64,000 bases of DNA, taken from Candidatus Thiosymbion ectosymbiont of Catanema sp. Cochon2018 (GTDB lineage: Bacteria; Pseudomonadota; Gammaproteobacteria; Chromatiales; Chromatiaceae). Positions 27,421-36,358 of the stretch are shown here, piece after piece (positions within the stretch are counted from its first letter, which is position 1; every line of letters starts with the position of its first letter). The notes under the pieces are model-generated. The model saw only the letters and a list, made by a program, of their open reading frames with translations. It searched no databases and had not been told where the DNA came from. The translations under genes and the position numbers were made by a program. The DNA lies in the NCBI GenBank assembly GCA_011392765.1, contig WYCW01000001.1:924888-988887 (forward strand), in the 5' to 3' direction.

Positions 27421-27508
27421 TTTCTCACACAACGAGTAGTTTTCGTAAGCAGTTTAAGGCGTTGCCAGATCAAGTCTAGAATTTGGCGCAGAACGCATAT
27501 CGCCTCTT
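27417..27508 (+). pseudogene. Toxin remnant, nonsense mutation and IS truncation
   Basis: Reads MISHTTSSFRKQFKALPDQV, then a TAG at 27477-27479, then NLAQNAYRLLA before sequence becomes IS3-family DNA. The opening matches RelE-like toxins paired with the antitoxin upstream. It is inactivated twice, by a stop codon and by loss of its 3' part. Confidence 0.6.
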
Positions 27509-27864
27509 AGCGCGCAGTGCCTCCCAATGCTCAACTTAGGATGCTTCGGCTCGATGAGGCGACGCCGATGCTCCACTGAACTCAACCGACTTTTTTTTAG
27601 CCAATCCAACTCCATTTTCAAGCGCCCGATCTCCTCATACAGGGACGCTGTGAGTGCCGCCTCACGCGCTGGTTGCGGTGTGGACTTGCCGCGCTTGAAA
27701 GCCTCCGGTAAACTTTCAATGGCTTGCTTCTTCCAGGTACTGATTTGAACTGGATGCACCTGATACTGACTTGCCAATTCACTGGCTGTCTTCATCCCTT
27801 GGATGGCATCGAGGGAAACTTTTGCCTTGAATTCCGGACTGTGGAGCTTGCGTTTGTTTGCCAT
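27454..27864 (-). CDS. IS3-family transposase OrfA with a fragment of OrfB
   Basis: 136 codons. MANKRKLHSPEFKAKVSLDA and SELASQYQVHPVQISTWKKQ are the helix-turn-helix region of IS3-family OrfA. After the poly-A slippage region (A8 then G at about 27590) the frame continues EHRRRLIEPKHPKLSIGRHC, which is the beginning of OrfB, then runs out into unrelated sequence. Only the first few percent of OrfB remains, so the element is dead. Confidence 0.85.
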   Translation of the reverse strand: MANKRKLHSPEFKAKVSLDAIQGMKTASELASQYQVHPVQISTWKKQAIESLPEAFKRGKSTPQPAREAALTASLYEEIGRLKMELDWLKKSRLSSVEHRRRLIEPKHPKLSIGRHCALRGDMRSAPNSRLDLATP

Positions 27865-27943
27865 AGTGGATACCTCTCGTTGCGGCTGTTTTCGCCTCCC
27901 TTCCTTAACTTATTAACCTGTCCAATTTTCGGGGTCCACTTCA
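27508..27943 (-). mobile_element. IS3-family element remnant with one intact terminus
   Basis: The left terminus is TGAAGTGGACCCCGAAAATT, ending at 27943; the distal part of the IS, including almost all of OrfB and the right end, is missing. The truncated side joins directly to the toxin remnant near 27508 and the intact end joins the antitoxin fragment at 27944. A similar terminus (TGAGGTGGACCCC) is found at 63822. Confidence 0.8.
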
Positions 27944-28209
27944 CTTTGAAACCGCCAAAGACTACTTCTCGTGAAGTTGTTGACCCGGACAATCCTCCTT
28001 GGACCGAGGATATGCTAGGTCCTGCGGTACTGCGACGCGGTCGCGGCCCACAAAAGGCACCGACCAAAGTATCCACCACCATCCGACTGGATGCAGATAT
28101 CTTGGCTTGGTTCAAAGCACAGGGTAGCGGCTATCAAACGCGTATCAACAATGCATTGCGGCATGTGATGGAAGAGCGCCTAACAAAGTGCTCCACCGGA
28201 GGCCACTAA
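27944..28209 (+). pseudogene. BrnA-like antitoxin, N-terminus removed by IS3
   Basis: The open frame emerges from the IS terminus and reads PDNPPWTEDMLGPAVLRRGR, then KVSTTIRLDADILAWFKAQG and YQTRINNALRHVMEE. This is the ribbon-helix-helix C-terminal half of BrnA-type antitoxins. No start codon or upstream BrnT toxin survives; both probably went with the IS-linked deletion. The final residues are encoded inside attC site 2, a usual cassette arrangement. Confidence 0.7.
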
Positions 28210-28238
28210 AGCGGTCCCGGTGAACTTCGTCGTTAGGC
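28178..28238. other. Integron attC recombination site 2
   Basis: 61 bp. Cores GCCTAAC and GTTAGGC are perfect complements; inner arms AAGTGCTCCACCGG and CCCGGTGAACTTC pair with small bulges around ACTAAA. It closes the cassette island on the right. Confidence 0.87.
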
Positions 28239-28535
28239 GTCCTATAAAGGTCCCGCAATGGAAGTCAAATGTCACCGGAAAATCGGATTGAAAATCAGCG
28301 ATATACCCTGAATGTATCCCCACGAAGTCCGCGCTCGGTGTCGGTCGGCGATCAGGGCGTCATGGTCATTGGATTTATCTTGTCGGTGATGCTGATGTCC
28401 CTGCGCGCCTACGTAGGCGCTTGGCAGTCCCGAAAGGATGGGCTATAGTCGTATCGTGAAATGGAATCCTTAAAGATCATGTCGAACCCGACGGCACATC
28501 CCAAGGCGCACCCCTTTGCGTCCCAGTCCCGGTTA
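28239..28535. other. Spacer between the cassette island and the leuA leader
   Basis: No supported gene. The right part probably holds the leu promoter (a TATAGTC box near 28443). An in-frame ATG at 28461 could extend the leader peptide to 42 residues. Confidence 0.4.
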
Positions 28536-28589
28536 ATGGCGCTCCTCTTCCTGCGTCGGCTCCTGCTCGCGCGTCCGTTGCTGCCCTGA
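28536..28589 (+). promoter_or_regulatory. leuL: Leucine-rich leader peptide of a leuA attenuator
   Basis: A 17-codon ORF, MALLFLRRLLLARPLLP, with eight Leu codons, stands 120 bp upstream of leuA. It has the composition of leader peptides that sense charged tRNA-Leu. Immediately downstream are GCCCTGAGGGGC (28583-28594) and CCCCGGCGGGG (28612-28622), which can form separate hairpins, while GGGG of the first can alternatively pair with CCCC of the second. A T-run after the second hairpin is not evident, so the exact termination step is unclear. Likely role: low Leu stalls ribosomes here and turns on leuA. Confidence 0.75.
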
Positions 28590-28709
28590 GGGGCAAGGAT
28601 ACACATCAAAACCCCGGCGGGGGTCATACGGCACGCACCATCTCCGATCGAACGAAACAGCGACCGCAGGCGTCCCGAGCGGCGGTTGCGGCGCCGCGAG
28701 AGCGAGCAC

Positions 28710-30260
28710 ATGAGCGACAAGGAACAATTGATTATCTTCGACACCACCCTGCGTGACGGTGAGCAGAGTCCGGGGGCGTCCATGACCCGGGAGGAGAAGG
28801 TCCGCATTGCCAAGGCCCTGGAAAGGCTGCGGGTGGATGTTATCGAGGCGGGTTTCCCGATCGCCAGCCCAGGCGACTTCGAGGCGGTGCAGGCCATCGT
28901 CGCCAACGTGAAGGACAGCACCGTCTGCGTGCTTGCCCGCGCCCTGGACCTGGACATCGACCGGGGCGGAGAGGCCCTGGCCGGTGCCACCTCGGCCCGC
29001 ATCCACACCTTTATCGCCACCTCTCCCATCCACATGGAGAGGAAGCTGCGGATGAGCCCGGATGAGGTGGTGGCCCAAGCCGTGCACGCGGTCCGGCGAG
29101 CCCGCCGCTACACGGACGATGTGGAATTCTCCCCCGAGGATGCAGGGCGCTCCGACCACGACTTCCTGTGCCGGATCCTGGAGGCGGTCATCGCCGCCGG
29201 GGCCCGGACGGTGAACATCCCGGATACCGTAGGTTATAGTATTCCCTATCAGTTCGGGGAATTGATCCGGACCTTGATCGAACGCGTGCCCAACTCGGAC
29301 CAGGCGGTGTTTTCGGTCCACTGTCATAACGACCTGGGGTTGGCTGTCTCCAACTCACTGGCGGCGGTGCGCAATGGTGCCCGGCAAGTGGAATGCACCA
29401 TCAACGGTCTCGGGGAGCGGGCGGGCAATGCCGCCCTGGAAGAAGTCGTCATGGCGGTGCGTACGCGCCGGGATCACTTCGACTGCGACACCCGTCTGGA
29501 TACGACGCAGATCGTCCCCTGCTCGCGCCTGGTCTCGGGTATCACCGGTTTCCCCGTCCAGCCCAACAAGGCGATCGTCGGGGCCAACGCCTTCGCCCAT
29601 GAGTCCGGTATCCACCAAGACGGGGTGCTCAAGAGCCGCGAGACCTATGAGATCATGCGTGCCCAGGACGTGGGTTGGACCGAGAATCGCCTGGTACTGG
29701 GCAAGCACTCCGGGCGCAGTGCCTTCCGTGCACGGCTCCAGGATTTGGGAGTGGGCTTCGCGTCGGAAGAGGAGATCAACGCCGCCTTTGCCCGCTTCAA
29801 GGACCTCGCGGACAAGAAGCACGAGATCTTCGACGAGGATCTGCAGGCCCTGGTGACGGATACCAACTTGGATGCCGCCAACGAATACGTCAAGCTGACG
29901 TCCCTGCGGGTCTGCTCGGAGACCGGGGAGACCCCCAAGGCGCACTTGGTGCTCGCCGTGGACGGGGAGGAAAAGCCCGGAATTTCCATCGGCAGCGGCC
30001 CGGTGGACGCTACTTTCAAGGCCATCGAAACCATCGTTGCCAGCGGGGCCGTGCTCAAGCTCTACTCGGTCAATGCCATCACCAGCGGTACCGATGCGCA
30101 GGGCGAGGTTACGGTGAGACTGGAGAAGGGGGGGCGCATGATCAATGGGCAGGGGGCGGATACGGACATCGTCATCGCTTCCGCGAAGGCCTACATCAAC
30201 GCCTGCAATAAGATCCTACAGCCGCGTGAGCGGGCGCACCCCCAGACCGGGGATGTTTAG
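28710..30260 (+). CDS. leuA: 2-isopropylmalate synthase LeuA
   Basis: 516 residues from the ATG at 28710 (GAGCGAGCAC upstream). First committed step of leucine synthesis, condensing acetyl-CoA with 2-ketoisovalerate. Signatures: [16 protein letters not shown], the metal site [33 protein letters not shown], and a complete C-terminal allosteric LeuA dimer domain (from about residue 395) for feedback by leucine. Upstream is a Leu-rich leader. Length is standard for the bacterial long form. Confidence 0.97.
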   Translation: MSDKEQLIIFDTTLRDGEQSPGASMTREEKVRIAKALERLRVDVIEAGFPIASPGDFEAVQAIVANVKDSTVCVLARALDLDIDRGGEALAGATSARIHTFIATSPIHMERKLRMSPDEVVAQAVHAVRRARRYTDDVEFSPEDAGRSDHDFLCRILEAVIAAGARTVNIPDTVGYSIPYQFGELIRTLIERVPNSDQAVFSVHCHNDLGLAVSNSLAAVRNGARQVECTINGLGERAGNAALEEVVMAVRTRRDHFDCDTRLDTTQIVPCSRLVSGITGFPVQPNKAIVGANAFAHESGIHQDGVLKSRETYEIMRAQDVGWTENRLVLGKHSGRSAFRARLQDLGVGFASEEEINAAFARFKDLADKKHEIFDEDLQALVTDTNLDAANEYVKLTSLRVCSETGETPKAHLVLAVDGEEKPGISIGSGPVDATFKAIETIVASGAVLKLYSVNAITSGTDAQGEVTVRLEKGGRMINGQGADTDIVIASAKAYINACNKILQPRERAHPQTGDV

Positions 30261-30308
30261 CCTGCAGGTCTCAGGAGGGCGACGATCCCCGGTGGGACAG
30301 GTGGGTGA

Positions 30309-31139
30309 ATGATGGATCCGGAGCGCAGCCGCCGCTACCTGCGGGCCATGGGCGTACCGGTGTGGCGGCTGCGAGGTGCGGATGTGGGTATTCGAGAAGG
30401 GTCCGAACCAGGACCTGAAGAAATGGAAGAAATGCCGCCGCCGGCGCACCGGGAAGATACGATGACTTCCGAATCTGCGGAACCTTCCGACCTGGGGTTC
30501 GATCCGCCTCCCCAGGCAGCACCCGAGGCCACTCCAACTGCCGGGGTTGCCGGGATGGACTGGGATCGCCTGGGCGAGACGGTGGCCTCCTGCCGCGCCT
30601 GCGAGCTGTGCGAGACCCGGACCCAGACCGTGTTCGGTGTGGGCAACCGCCGGGCCGATCTGATGATCGTCGGCGAAGCGCCGGGGGCCGACGAGGACCG
30701 CCAGGGCGAACCCTTCGTAGGGCGGGCCGGACAGCTGCTCAATCTGATGCTCGCGGCCATCGGATTCGAGCGCGAGCAGGTCTTTATCGCCAACATCCTT
30801 AAGTGTCGCCCGCCGGGGAATCGGGATCCACGGCCGGAGGAAACCTTGCGCTGCGAGCCCTACCTCAGGCGCCAAATCGCGCTGGTGCGCCCGCGTGTGT
30901 TACTCTCGGTAGGCCGCATCTCGGCGCAGAAGCTGCTCAAGACCGACGACCCGATCGGTAAGCTGCGGGGGCGTTGGTTCGAGTTCGGTCCCGACGAGAC
31001 CCCCTTGACCGTTACCTATCACCCCGCCTACCTGCTGCGTTCCCCGGAGCAGAAATCCAAGGCCTGGCAAGACCTGCTCAAGGTTGCACGCCGGTTGCGC
31101 GAAGCGGCCGGTGATTCCGATGCGGGGACGGCAGGCTGA
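30309..31139 (+). CDS. Uracil-DNA glycosylase, family 4 (Fe-S type)
   Basis: 276 residues. Removes uracil from DNA. Motif A is [17 protein letters not shown], motif [13 protein letters not shown]; the four Fe-S cysteines are in [16 protein letters not shown] and RCEPYL. An N-terminal extension of about 95 residues is Pro/Glu-rich and probably disordered, as in many proteobacterial homologs annotated as DNA polymerase-associated. It follows leuA by 48 bp and may be cotranscribed. Confidence 0.93.
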   Translation: MMDPERSRRYLRAMGVPVWRLRGADVGIREGSEPGPEEMEEMPPPAHREDTMTSESAEPSDLGFDPPPQAAPEATPTAGVAGMDWDRLGETVASCRACELCETRTQTVFGVGNRRADLMIVGEAPGADEDRQGEPFVGRAGQLLNLMLAAIGFEREQVFIANILKCRPPGNRDPRPEETLRCEPYLRRQIALVRPRVLLSVGRISAQKLLKTDDPIGKLRGRWFEFGPDETPLTVTYHPAYLLRSPEQKSKAWQDLLKVARRLREAAGDSDAGTAG

Positions 31140-31293
31140 GTCGCCTCGGTTGTGCGTGACCTATCCCGGAGGGGGGACTGATAGAAAAAAGTAATTTCTA
31201 AAATAATGAAATTCTAATATTATATGTACCCGACGGCGCCCAAACGCCTTCGCTTGCCGCACCAGATTCAATCCTTAACTGAGGAGAAACCAT

Positions 31294-31656
31294 ATGAAAA
31301 AGCTCGCTACTGCCGCCGCTGTCGCCGCGCTTCTCGGCGCTTCCGCTACCGCTTCCGCCTGGTGGGGCGGTCCGGGTTGGGGGGGCCCCGGCGGGGGCTG
31401 GGGTGACAACAACTGGTGGAATGACATGTTCGGTGACGGTTGGGGCGACTTCAACATGAACATGTCCGGTGGTGGACGTGGTTGGGGCCGCGGTTACAAC
31501 CGCTATCGCGACTATTACGGCTACGGCGGCCCCTACGGCTGGGGTGGTCCCTGGGGTGGATACGGTGCCCCCTACTATGGTGGTGGCTATCCCTACGCGA
31601 CGCCCTTTGCGGCTCCGCCCACTCCGACGCCTCCGGTTGCCACCGACAAGAAGTAA
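31294..31656 (+). CDS. Sulfur globule protein-like secreted Gly/Trp/Tyr-rich protein
   Basis: 120 residues after a GAGGAG site. The signal peptide [22 protein letters not shown] is followed by tracts such as [31 protein letters not shown] and [14 protein letters not shown]. This composition and the [10 protein letters not shown] block match the envelope proteins of sulfur globules in purple sulfur bacteria and relatives, which assemble as a coat on periplasmic sulfur. It has its own strong terminator, consistent with high expression. The alternative is an unrelated Gly-rich envelope protein. Confidence 0.82.
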   Translation: MKKLATAAAVAALLGASATASAWWGGPGWGGPGGGWGDNNWWNDMFGDGWGDFNMNMSGGGRGWGRGYNRYRDYYGYGGPYGWGGPWGGYGAPYYGGGYPYATPFAAPPTPTPPVATDKK

Positions 31657-31703
31657 GGCTGCATGGCTCCCTATAGGAGTTCTGCACAGGGAGGTGCAGC
31701 AAG

Positions 31704-31728
31704 AAACCGCGCCTTCCGGCGCGGTTTT
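31704..31728 (+). terminator. Rho-independent terminator of the sulfur globule gene
   Basis: Stem CCGCGCC / GGCGCGG with loop TTCC, preceded by AAA and followed by TTTT. Lies 48 bp after the stop codon. It may also serve the converging HAD gene. Confidence 0.85.
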
Positions 31729-31769
31729 GCTTTGCCGCAGGAAATGAGTTTGCGTCGATCCGCCCCCCC

Positions 31770-32462
31770 TCAAGGCGCGCTTTCTTCCCGTAACGAGATG
31801 ATTGGCCAGCCCCGATCACGGGCGTAATCTCGCAGGCGGTCGTCGGGATCCGTTGCCACCGGATAGTCTACCCGTTCGAGCAAGGGGATGTCGTTGTGGG
31901 AGTCACTGTAAAAGGTACTGCCCGCAAGTTCGATAGAGGTCTCTCCCAGCCAGTCCAGTAATCGCTCCACCTTGCCTGCCTGAAAGGCCGGTGTGCCCGC
32001 CGTTTCGCCCGTATAGCGGCCGTTCGATTGCTCAGGGATAGTGGCAATCAGGTTGGGTATTCCCAGCCGCTCGGCGATGGGGGCGGTTACGAACTCGTTG
32101 GTGGAGGTGATGATGAGCAAGGTATCGCCGGCCGCACGGTGGCGCTCCACCAGCTCACAGGCCATCGGCAGGATGATGGGCTCGATCTTTTCGCGCAGAA
32201 AGTCCCGGCGCCAGCGTTTCAGATCTTCTAACCGATTGTCTCGCAAGGGATGGAAAGCGAAACGCAGGAACTCGAAAATATCCAGGACTCCCTCCTGGTA
32301 TGCGCGGTAGAAACGTTCGTTCTCGCGCTCGAATTCGTCCCCATCCACAATTCCGCGCTCGACGAGAAAGGCCCCCCAGAGGAAATCGGAATCACCGGCA
32401 AGCAGAGTGTTGTCGAGATCGAAGATGGCCAGCGTCAAGGCGTGCTCCTGCTCGATGGACAT
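31770..32462 (-). CDS. HAD-IB family phosphatase (SerB-like)
   Basis: 230 residues from the ATG at 32462. Motif I is FDLDNTLLAGDSDFLWG with nucleophile Asp; motif II LLIITSTNEFVTAPI; motif IV STFYSDSHNDIPLLE. The subfamily is HAD-IB, including phosphoserine phosphatase-like and histidinol-phosphatase-like enzymes with a small helical cap. A tRNA pair lies upstream. Substrate not determined. Confidence 0.9.
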   Translation of the reverse strand: MSIEQEHALTLAIFDLDNTLLAGDSDFLWGAFLVERGIVDGDEFERENERFYRAYQEGVLDIFEFLRFAFHPLRDNRLEDLKRWRRDFLREKIEPIILPMACELVERHRAAGDTLLIITSTNEFVTAPIAERLGIPNLIATIPEQSNGRYTGETAGTPAFQAGKVERLLDWLGETSIELAGSTFYSDSHNDIPLLERVDYPVATDPDDRLRDYARDRGWPIISLREESAP

Positions 32463-32555
32463 GTTCCGGTTGACCGACCCTACACCCACTATTTTTCCTC
32501 GCCGCGCGTGGAGGCACGACAAGTCGGCCAGGAAATAGTCCTTTTCCCCGTTCGA

Positions 32556-32632
<77 letters not shown>

Positions 32633-32639
32633 GGGGTGA

Positions 32640-32715
<76 letters not shown>

Positions 32716-33003
32716 GATCTGATCTGCCCGCCGCACCTGGATATTCCGCCATCTTGCACGTCACTCGCACTCCATGATGACACTGCGCCGAAGGCCCACA
32801 AGACCCAGGTGCGACGGGCATAATCGACGATTTTTATTAGGGAATATAATTTTAGCATTTCTGCGGCGGCGCTTGACAAGTTACCGTTCCACAGTCGAGG
32901 CGAACCGATCCCGGCTTGAGCGGTACTATCGATTGCCGGAAAATGGGGGTTCTTGGTTTGAGCAAGCGCCGGGCCCCGTTCGATGGCGCTCGAGGAGTAT
33001 TCG

Positions 33004-34377
33004 ATGGCGGTGACAACCTCGGTCCACGGCATGTGGACAACCCGACTGGCATTCATACTGGCGGCAACAGGCTCGGCAGTCGGGTTAGGCAACATCTGGA
33101 AGTTTCCTTACATCGCGGGCGAGAACGGGGGCGGCGCCTTTGTGCTGGTTTATATTCTGTGCGTGTCGATGATCGGTATCCCCATCATGATGGCGGAAAT
33201 TCTCGTCGGGCGCCGCGGACGCCAGAGCCCCATAAACACCATGCGCACCCTGGCTTACGAAGAGGGTCGGCACGGCTTCTGGCAACTGGTCGGCTGGGGA
33301 GGGGTGATCGCTGGCTTTCTTATCATCTCTTATTACAGCGTCATTGCCGGCTGGGCGATCGCTTACACGTTTCGTGCGCTGGGAGGTACCTTCACGTCCC
33401 TGACCGGTGAGACCGCCACCGACCTGTTCAACGCCCTGCTCGGTGATCCGGAGCGGTTGCTTGCCTGGCACACGATTTTTATGGTCATGACCATCATCGT
33501 CATCTCCCGCGGCGTACGTTCCGGTCTGGAGCAAGCGGTGCGCGTCCTGATGCCGCTCCTGTTCGTGCTGCTCCTGGTCCTGGTGGGATACGCGCTGACC
33601 AGCGGCAGGTTTATGGACGGGATCGAATTCCTGTTCGTCCCCGACTTCGGCGCACTGAGCGCAGGGGCGGTGATCACCGCTATGGGGCATGCCTTCTTCA
33701 CCCTGAGCCTGGGTATGGGGGCCATCATGATGTACGGTTCCTACCTGCCCGCGAGTGCTTCGATTGCCCGTTCGAGTCTCATCATCGCCCTGATGGATAC
33801 CATGGTCGCCTTGTTGGCGGGAATGGCCATCTTTCCGATCGTCTTCGCCAACGGTCTGGAGCCGGAGGCCGGGCCCGGATTGGTCTTTCTGACTTTGCCG
33901 ATCGCGTTCGGCAACATGCCCGGCGGTCTGCTGTTCGGTACCCTGTTTTTTGTCCTGCTGGTGTTCGCGGCATGGACTTCCGCCATTTCGCTCATCGAGC
34001 CGGCGGTTGCCTGGTTGGTGGAGAATCAGGGGATCGAAAGGGTACGTGCCGCGGTTTACGTGGGTATTGTCGCCTGGCTCCTGGGGATTGTGACCATCAT
34101 GTCGTTCAGCGACTGGGCCTTCACTTTCGATTTCGCCGGGGAGGCGAAGACAGGAGGTGTCTTCGACCTGCTCGATATCCTTACAGCCAATTTCATGCTT
34201 CCTTTAGGTGGACTGGCAATGGCCCTGTTTGCGGGCTGGTTCATGTCTCGCGAATCGACCCGGGACGAGCTTGCTATGGGCCAAGGTCTGACCTATCGTC
34301 TGTGGCGGGTGATGATCCGCTATATCGCTCCCCTCGCGGTCGTTCTTGTGTTTTTCAATGCGATTGGGCTCATGTAG
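33004..34377 (+). CDS. Sodium-dependent transporter, NSS/SNF family
   Basis: 457 residues from the ATG at 33004, preceded by GAGGAG. Na+-coupled amino acid symporter fold (LeuT type) with about 12 membrane segments. Signature sequences are FILAATGSAVGLGNIWKFPY in TM1 and FFTLSLGMGAIMMYGSYL in TM6, both at the substrate and sodium sites. Substrate is probably an amino acid or derivative. Ends 17 bp before ratA; transcriptional linkage is possible but not functional. Confidence 0.93.
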   Translation: MAVTTSVHGMWTTRLAFILAATGSAVGLGNIWKFPYIAGENGGGAFVLVYILCVSMIGIPIMMAEILVGRRGRQSPINTMRTLAYEEGRHGFWQLVGWGGVIAGFLIISYYSVIAGWAIAYTFRALGGTFTSLTGETATDLFNALLGDPERLLAWHTIFMVMTIIVISRGVRSGLEQAVRVLMPLLFVLLLVLVGYALTSGRFMDGIEFLFVPDFGALSAGAVITAMGHAFFTLSLGMGAIMMYGSYLPASASIARSSLIIALMDTMVALLAGMAIFPIVFANGLEPEAGPGLVFLTLPIAFGNMPGGLLFGTLFFVLLVFAAWTSAISLIEPAVAWLVENQGIERVRAAVYVGIVAWLLGIVTIMSFSDWAFTFDFAGEAKTGGVFDLLDILTANFMLPLGGLAMALFAGWFMSRESTRDELAMGQGLTYRLWRVMIRYIAPLAVVLVFFNAIGLM

Positions 34378-34394
34378 GTCCCTAGGCTCTACGG

Positions 34395-34829
34395 ATGCCG
34401 GTCGTCGTCAAGAGTGCCTTGGTTACCTTCTCCGCTTCCCAGATGTTCGATCTGGTGGTGGAGATGGAGGCCTATCCGGAGTTTCTGCCCTGGTGTGTGG
34501 CCGCTGAGGTCCTGTCCCGTGAAAACGATCGGATTTGCGGTCGCATGGAGGTGGCCCGGGTCGGCATCCACCAGGCCTTCACTACCTGTAATCGGTTCGT
34601 TCCCCCAGAGCGGATAGAGCTGACGCTGGTAGATGGACCCTTCCGCAGGCTCCAGGGGGCATGGACCTTTCTGCCCCTACGCCGGGATGCCTGCAAGGTG
34701 GCGCTCGAGCTCGACTTCGAGTTCTCCGGCAAGCTCATCGACCAGGCCTTCGGCGGGGTGTTCAATCAGATCGCCAATACGCTGGTGGATGCCTTCTGCC
34801 GGCGGGCCGAGGAGGTCTACCGTGCCTGA
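34395..34829 (+). CDS. ratA: RatA/COQ10-like START-domain protein
   Basis: 144 residues. START/polyketide-cyclase-like fold related to mitochondrial Coq10: ASQMFDLVVEMEAYPEFLPW at the N-terminus, PFRRLQGAWTFLPL in the middle, and FNQIANTLVDAFCRRAEEVY at the C-terminus. In E. coli it was described as a ribosome-association toxin, but a quinone-binding role is equally plausible. It is followed by rnfH with an overlap, the conserved ratA-ratB pair. Confidence 0.93.
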   Translation: MPVVVKSALVTFSASQMFDLVVEMEAYPEFLPWCVAAEVLSRENDRICGRMEVARVGIHQAFTTCNRFVPPERIELTLVDGPFRRLQGAWTFLPLRRDACKVALELDFEFSGKLIDQAFGGVFNQIANTLVDAFCRRAEEVYRA

Positions 34830-35142
34830 GGATCGGGATCGGGATCGGGATCGGAATCGGGTCGAAGTTGCCTATGCTCGAGAGGACGAGCAGGCGATCT
34901 TCTCGGTAGCAGCAGACCAGGGACTCACGGCGCAAGAGGCCATCCGGCGTTCCGGGATCCTGCGGCGATTCCCGGAGATCGACCTGGCGGTCAACCGGGT
35001 GGGGGTGTTCGGCAAGCTCGCGCAGCTCGATCAGGTCTTGCAGCCCGGTGACCGGGTAGAGATTTACCGGTCGCTTATCGCAGATCCCAAAGAGGCGCGC
35101 AAGAAGCGTGCGGCACAGGGGAAAATCATGCGCAAGGGTTAA
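34822..35142 (+). CDS. rnfH: RnfH family ubiquitin-like protein (RatB)
   Basis: 106 residues from GTG 34822, overlapping the ratA stop by 8 bp. VEVAYAREDEQAIFSVAADQ opens the beta-grasp fold and GDRVEIYRSLIADPKEARKK closes it, the family hallmark. Unusually, the N-terminus is a run DRDRDRDRNR encoded by tandem GATCGG hexamers, a slippage-prone tract next to the start codon. Such hexamer tracts occur in non-coding DNA elsewhere in the window (18808, 49144, 49280), so the gene may have absorbed one. Change in unit number would keep frame. Confidence 0.88.
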   Translation: MPEDRDRDRDRNRVEVAYAREDEQAIFSVAADQGLTAQEAIRRSGILRRFPEIDLAVNRVGVFGKLAQLDQVLQPGDRVEIYRSLIADPKEARKKRAAQGKIMRKG

Positions 35143-35835
35143 AGAGTAAACCCCAACCTCCAGGCTCAGGGCAACCGAATGATAATCCCTGCTGAAACAA
35201 AATGTTGGCGTGGGAGCGAGCCGAGTAAGTTGGGCAAAGTCCGCCAAGGACGGTGGGCCATACCCAACAAACTGTGGATGTCGGGCACACCGCCGTGGAC
35301 CACATGGACGGCATGAGGGTAGCCCAATAGACAACATGGACAGCATGGACCAGGGGGCACCCAGCGACCCCCGGTCCACGTGGTCCACTTAAGTCCATGT
35401 AGTCCACGGCGGCTGCCACCGTCCCCGGCAGGCTTTGCCTAACCTACCCGACGGCGGATAACAGCGTAAACATGCAAAATTAGTTGAAACAGGGTACTAG
35501 CGAGGCTTCGCCTCAGACCGACGAGGCGTGAGTCTTCTGTCAAGGAGGTAAAGATTTTTTATCCACAGATTACGCAGATTTCCGCAGATTATTTCATTCT
35601 TAATCTGCGAAAATCTGCGTAATCTGTGGACAAAAAAGAGATCGAAACGCTCAGCAAACCGCATCATTGAGTGCACGCAAAATTTGACTCATTTGTAAAG
35701 CTACGGGTCCCTCAAGGAATCCTAGTATCCCATTTCAGCAAATTTTGCATGTTTGAAAGCATATAACATAATGATTTATAAAATAAAATCAGATTGTTAA
35801 CATGCAAAATAGGATGAAACGATGTACTAGGGCTA
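35143..35835. repeat. Gene-free interval with multiple repeats
   Basis: Contains imperfect ACATGGACNNCATG direct repeats (35285-35400); a CTAGCGAGGCTTCGCCTCAGACC unit (35499-35521); a long hairpin (about 35561-35631) with arms TCCACAGATTACGCAGATT and complement; the GTGCACGCAAAATTTGACTC repeat ending CTCAAGGAATCCTAG (35670-35725); and family C copy 2 (35722-35830). No gene seen. Confidence 0.7.
35722..35830. mobile_element. CTAG-bounded palindromic element, family C copy 2
   Basis: 109 bp with CTAG at both ends. It is a reverse-orientation match of 1988-2096, sharing the core ATAACATAATGATTTATAAA. The right end lies 5 bp from the bamE stop codon. Confidence 0.8.
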
Positions 35836-36321
35836 CTACTCCACCGGCTCCAGGTTCAGCTTTGAGATAGCCGTGGCGAATAATCCGCGGTCGTCCTGCC
35901 AATCGGGCACCGAGACCAGCAGGTCGGCGGGCCGGCGCCGGGCCGCACGCTTGGGGTCCGGACGCAAGTCGCCGTGCACCTGCGCCAGGCTATTGTTCTC
36001 GAACAGCAGAATAAGGCGCGTTATAGCCATCTCGTCGTGACCACGACGTATCGTATAGGTATAGTCCCAACGGTTGGTGTGGAACAGGTCGGTCAGCATG
36101 GGGGTTCCGAGTAGAAACCTGACCTGACTTTTCGTCATGCCCGGTTCCAGACGATCTACCATCTCTTCGGTGACGATGTTTCCCTGTTGCACCGTCATCT
36201 TGTAGACGAACGGCAGTTTCTCCAAAACCGAGGTTTCGGGTCGGGGGTGTTTTTTGTCGAAAGAACATCCCACCAGCGTCAGGGCTGTGCCCATGACTAA
36301 ATAAGCAAGAACCTTTTTCAT
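35836..36321 (-). CDS. bamE: Outer membrane assembly lipoprotein BamE
   Basis: 161 residues. Lipoprotein signal MKKVLAYLVMGTALTLVGC with a lipobox LVGC (Cys 19). The SmpA/OmlA domain is clear: PFVYKMTVQQGNIVTEEMVD, then LEPGMTKSQVRFLLGTPMLT. BamE supports the BAM complex in beta-barrel insertion. It carries a longer charged C-terminal tail than E. coli BamE. Upstream of its start is a CTTGAAAAATTC hairpin half. Confidence 0.95.
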   Translation of the reverse strand: MKKVLAYLVMGTALTLVGCSFDKKHPRPETSVLEKLPFVYKMTVQQGNIVTEEMVDRLEPGMTKSQVRFLLGTPMLTDLFHTNRWDYTYTIRRGHDEMAITRLILLFENNSLAQVHGDLRPDPKRAARRRPADLLVSVPDWQDDRGLFATAISKLNLEPVE

Positions 36322-36358
36322 CTTGACTTGAATTTTTCAAGGTGTCCTTAAGATTCCC

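Noticed and set aside
28590..28709. T-box or riboswitch in front of leuA
   Set aside because: No T-box sequence or riboswitch core is visible; the Leu-rich leader peptide explains the region better.
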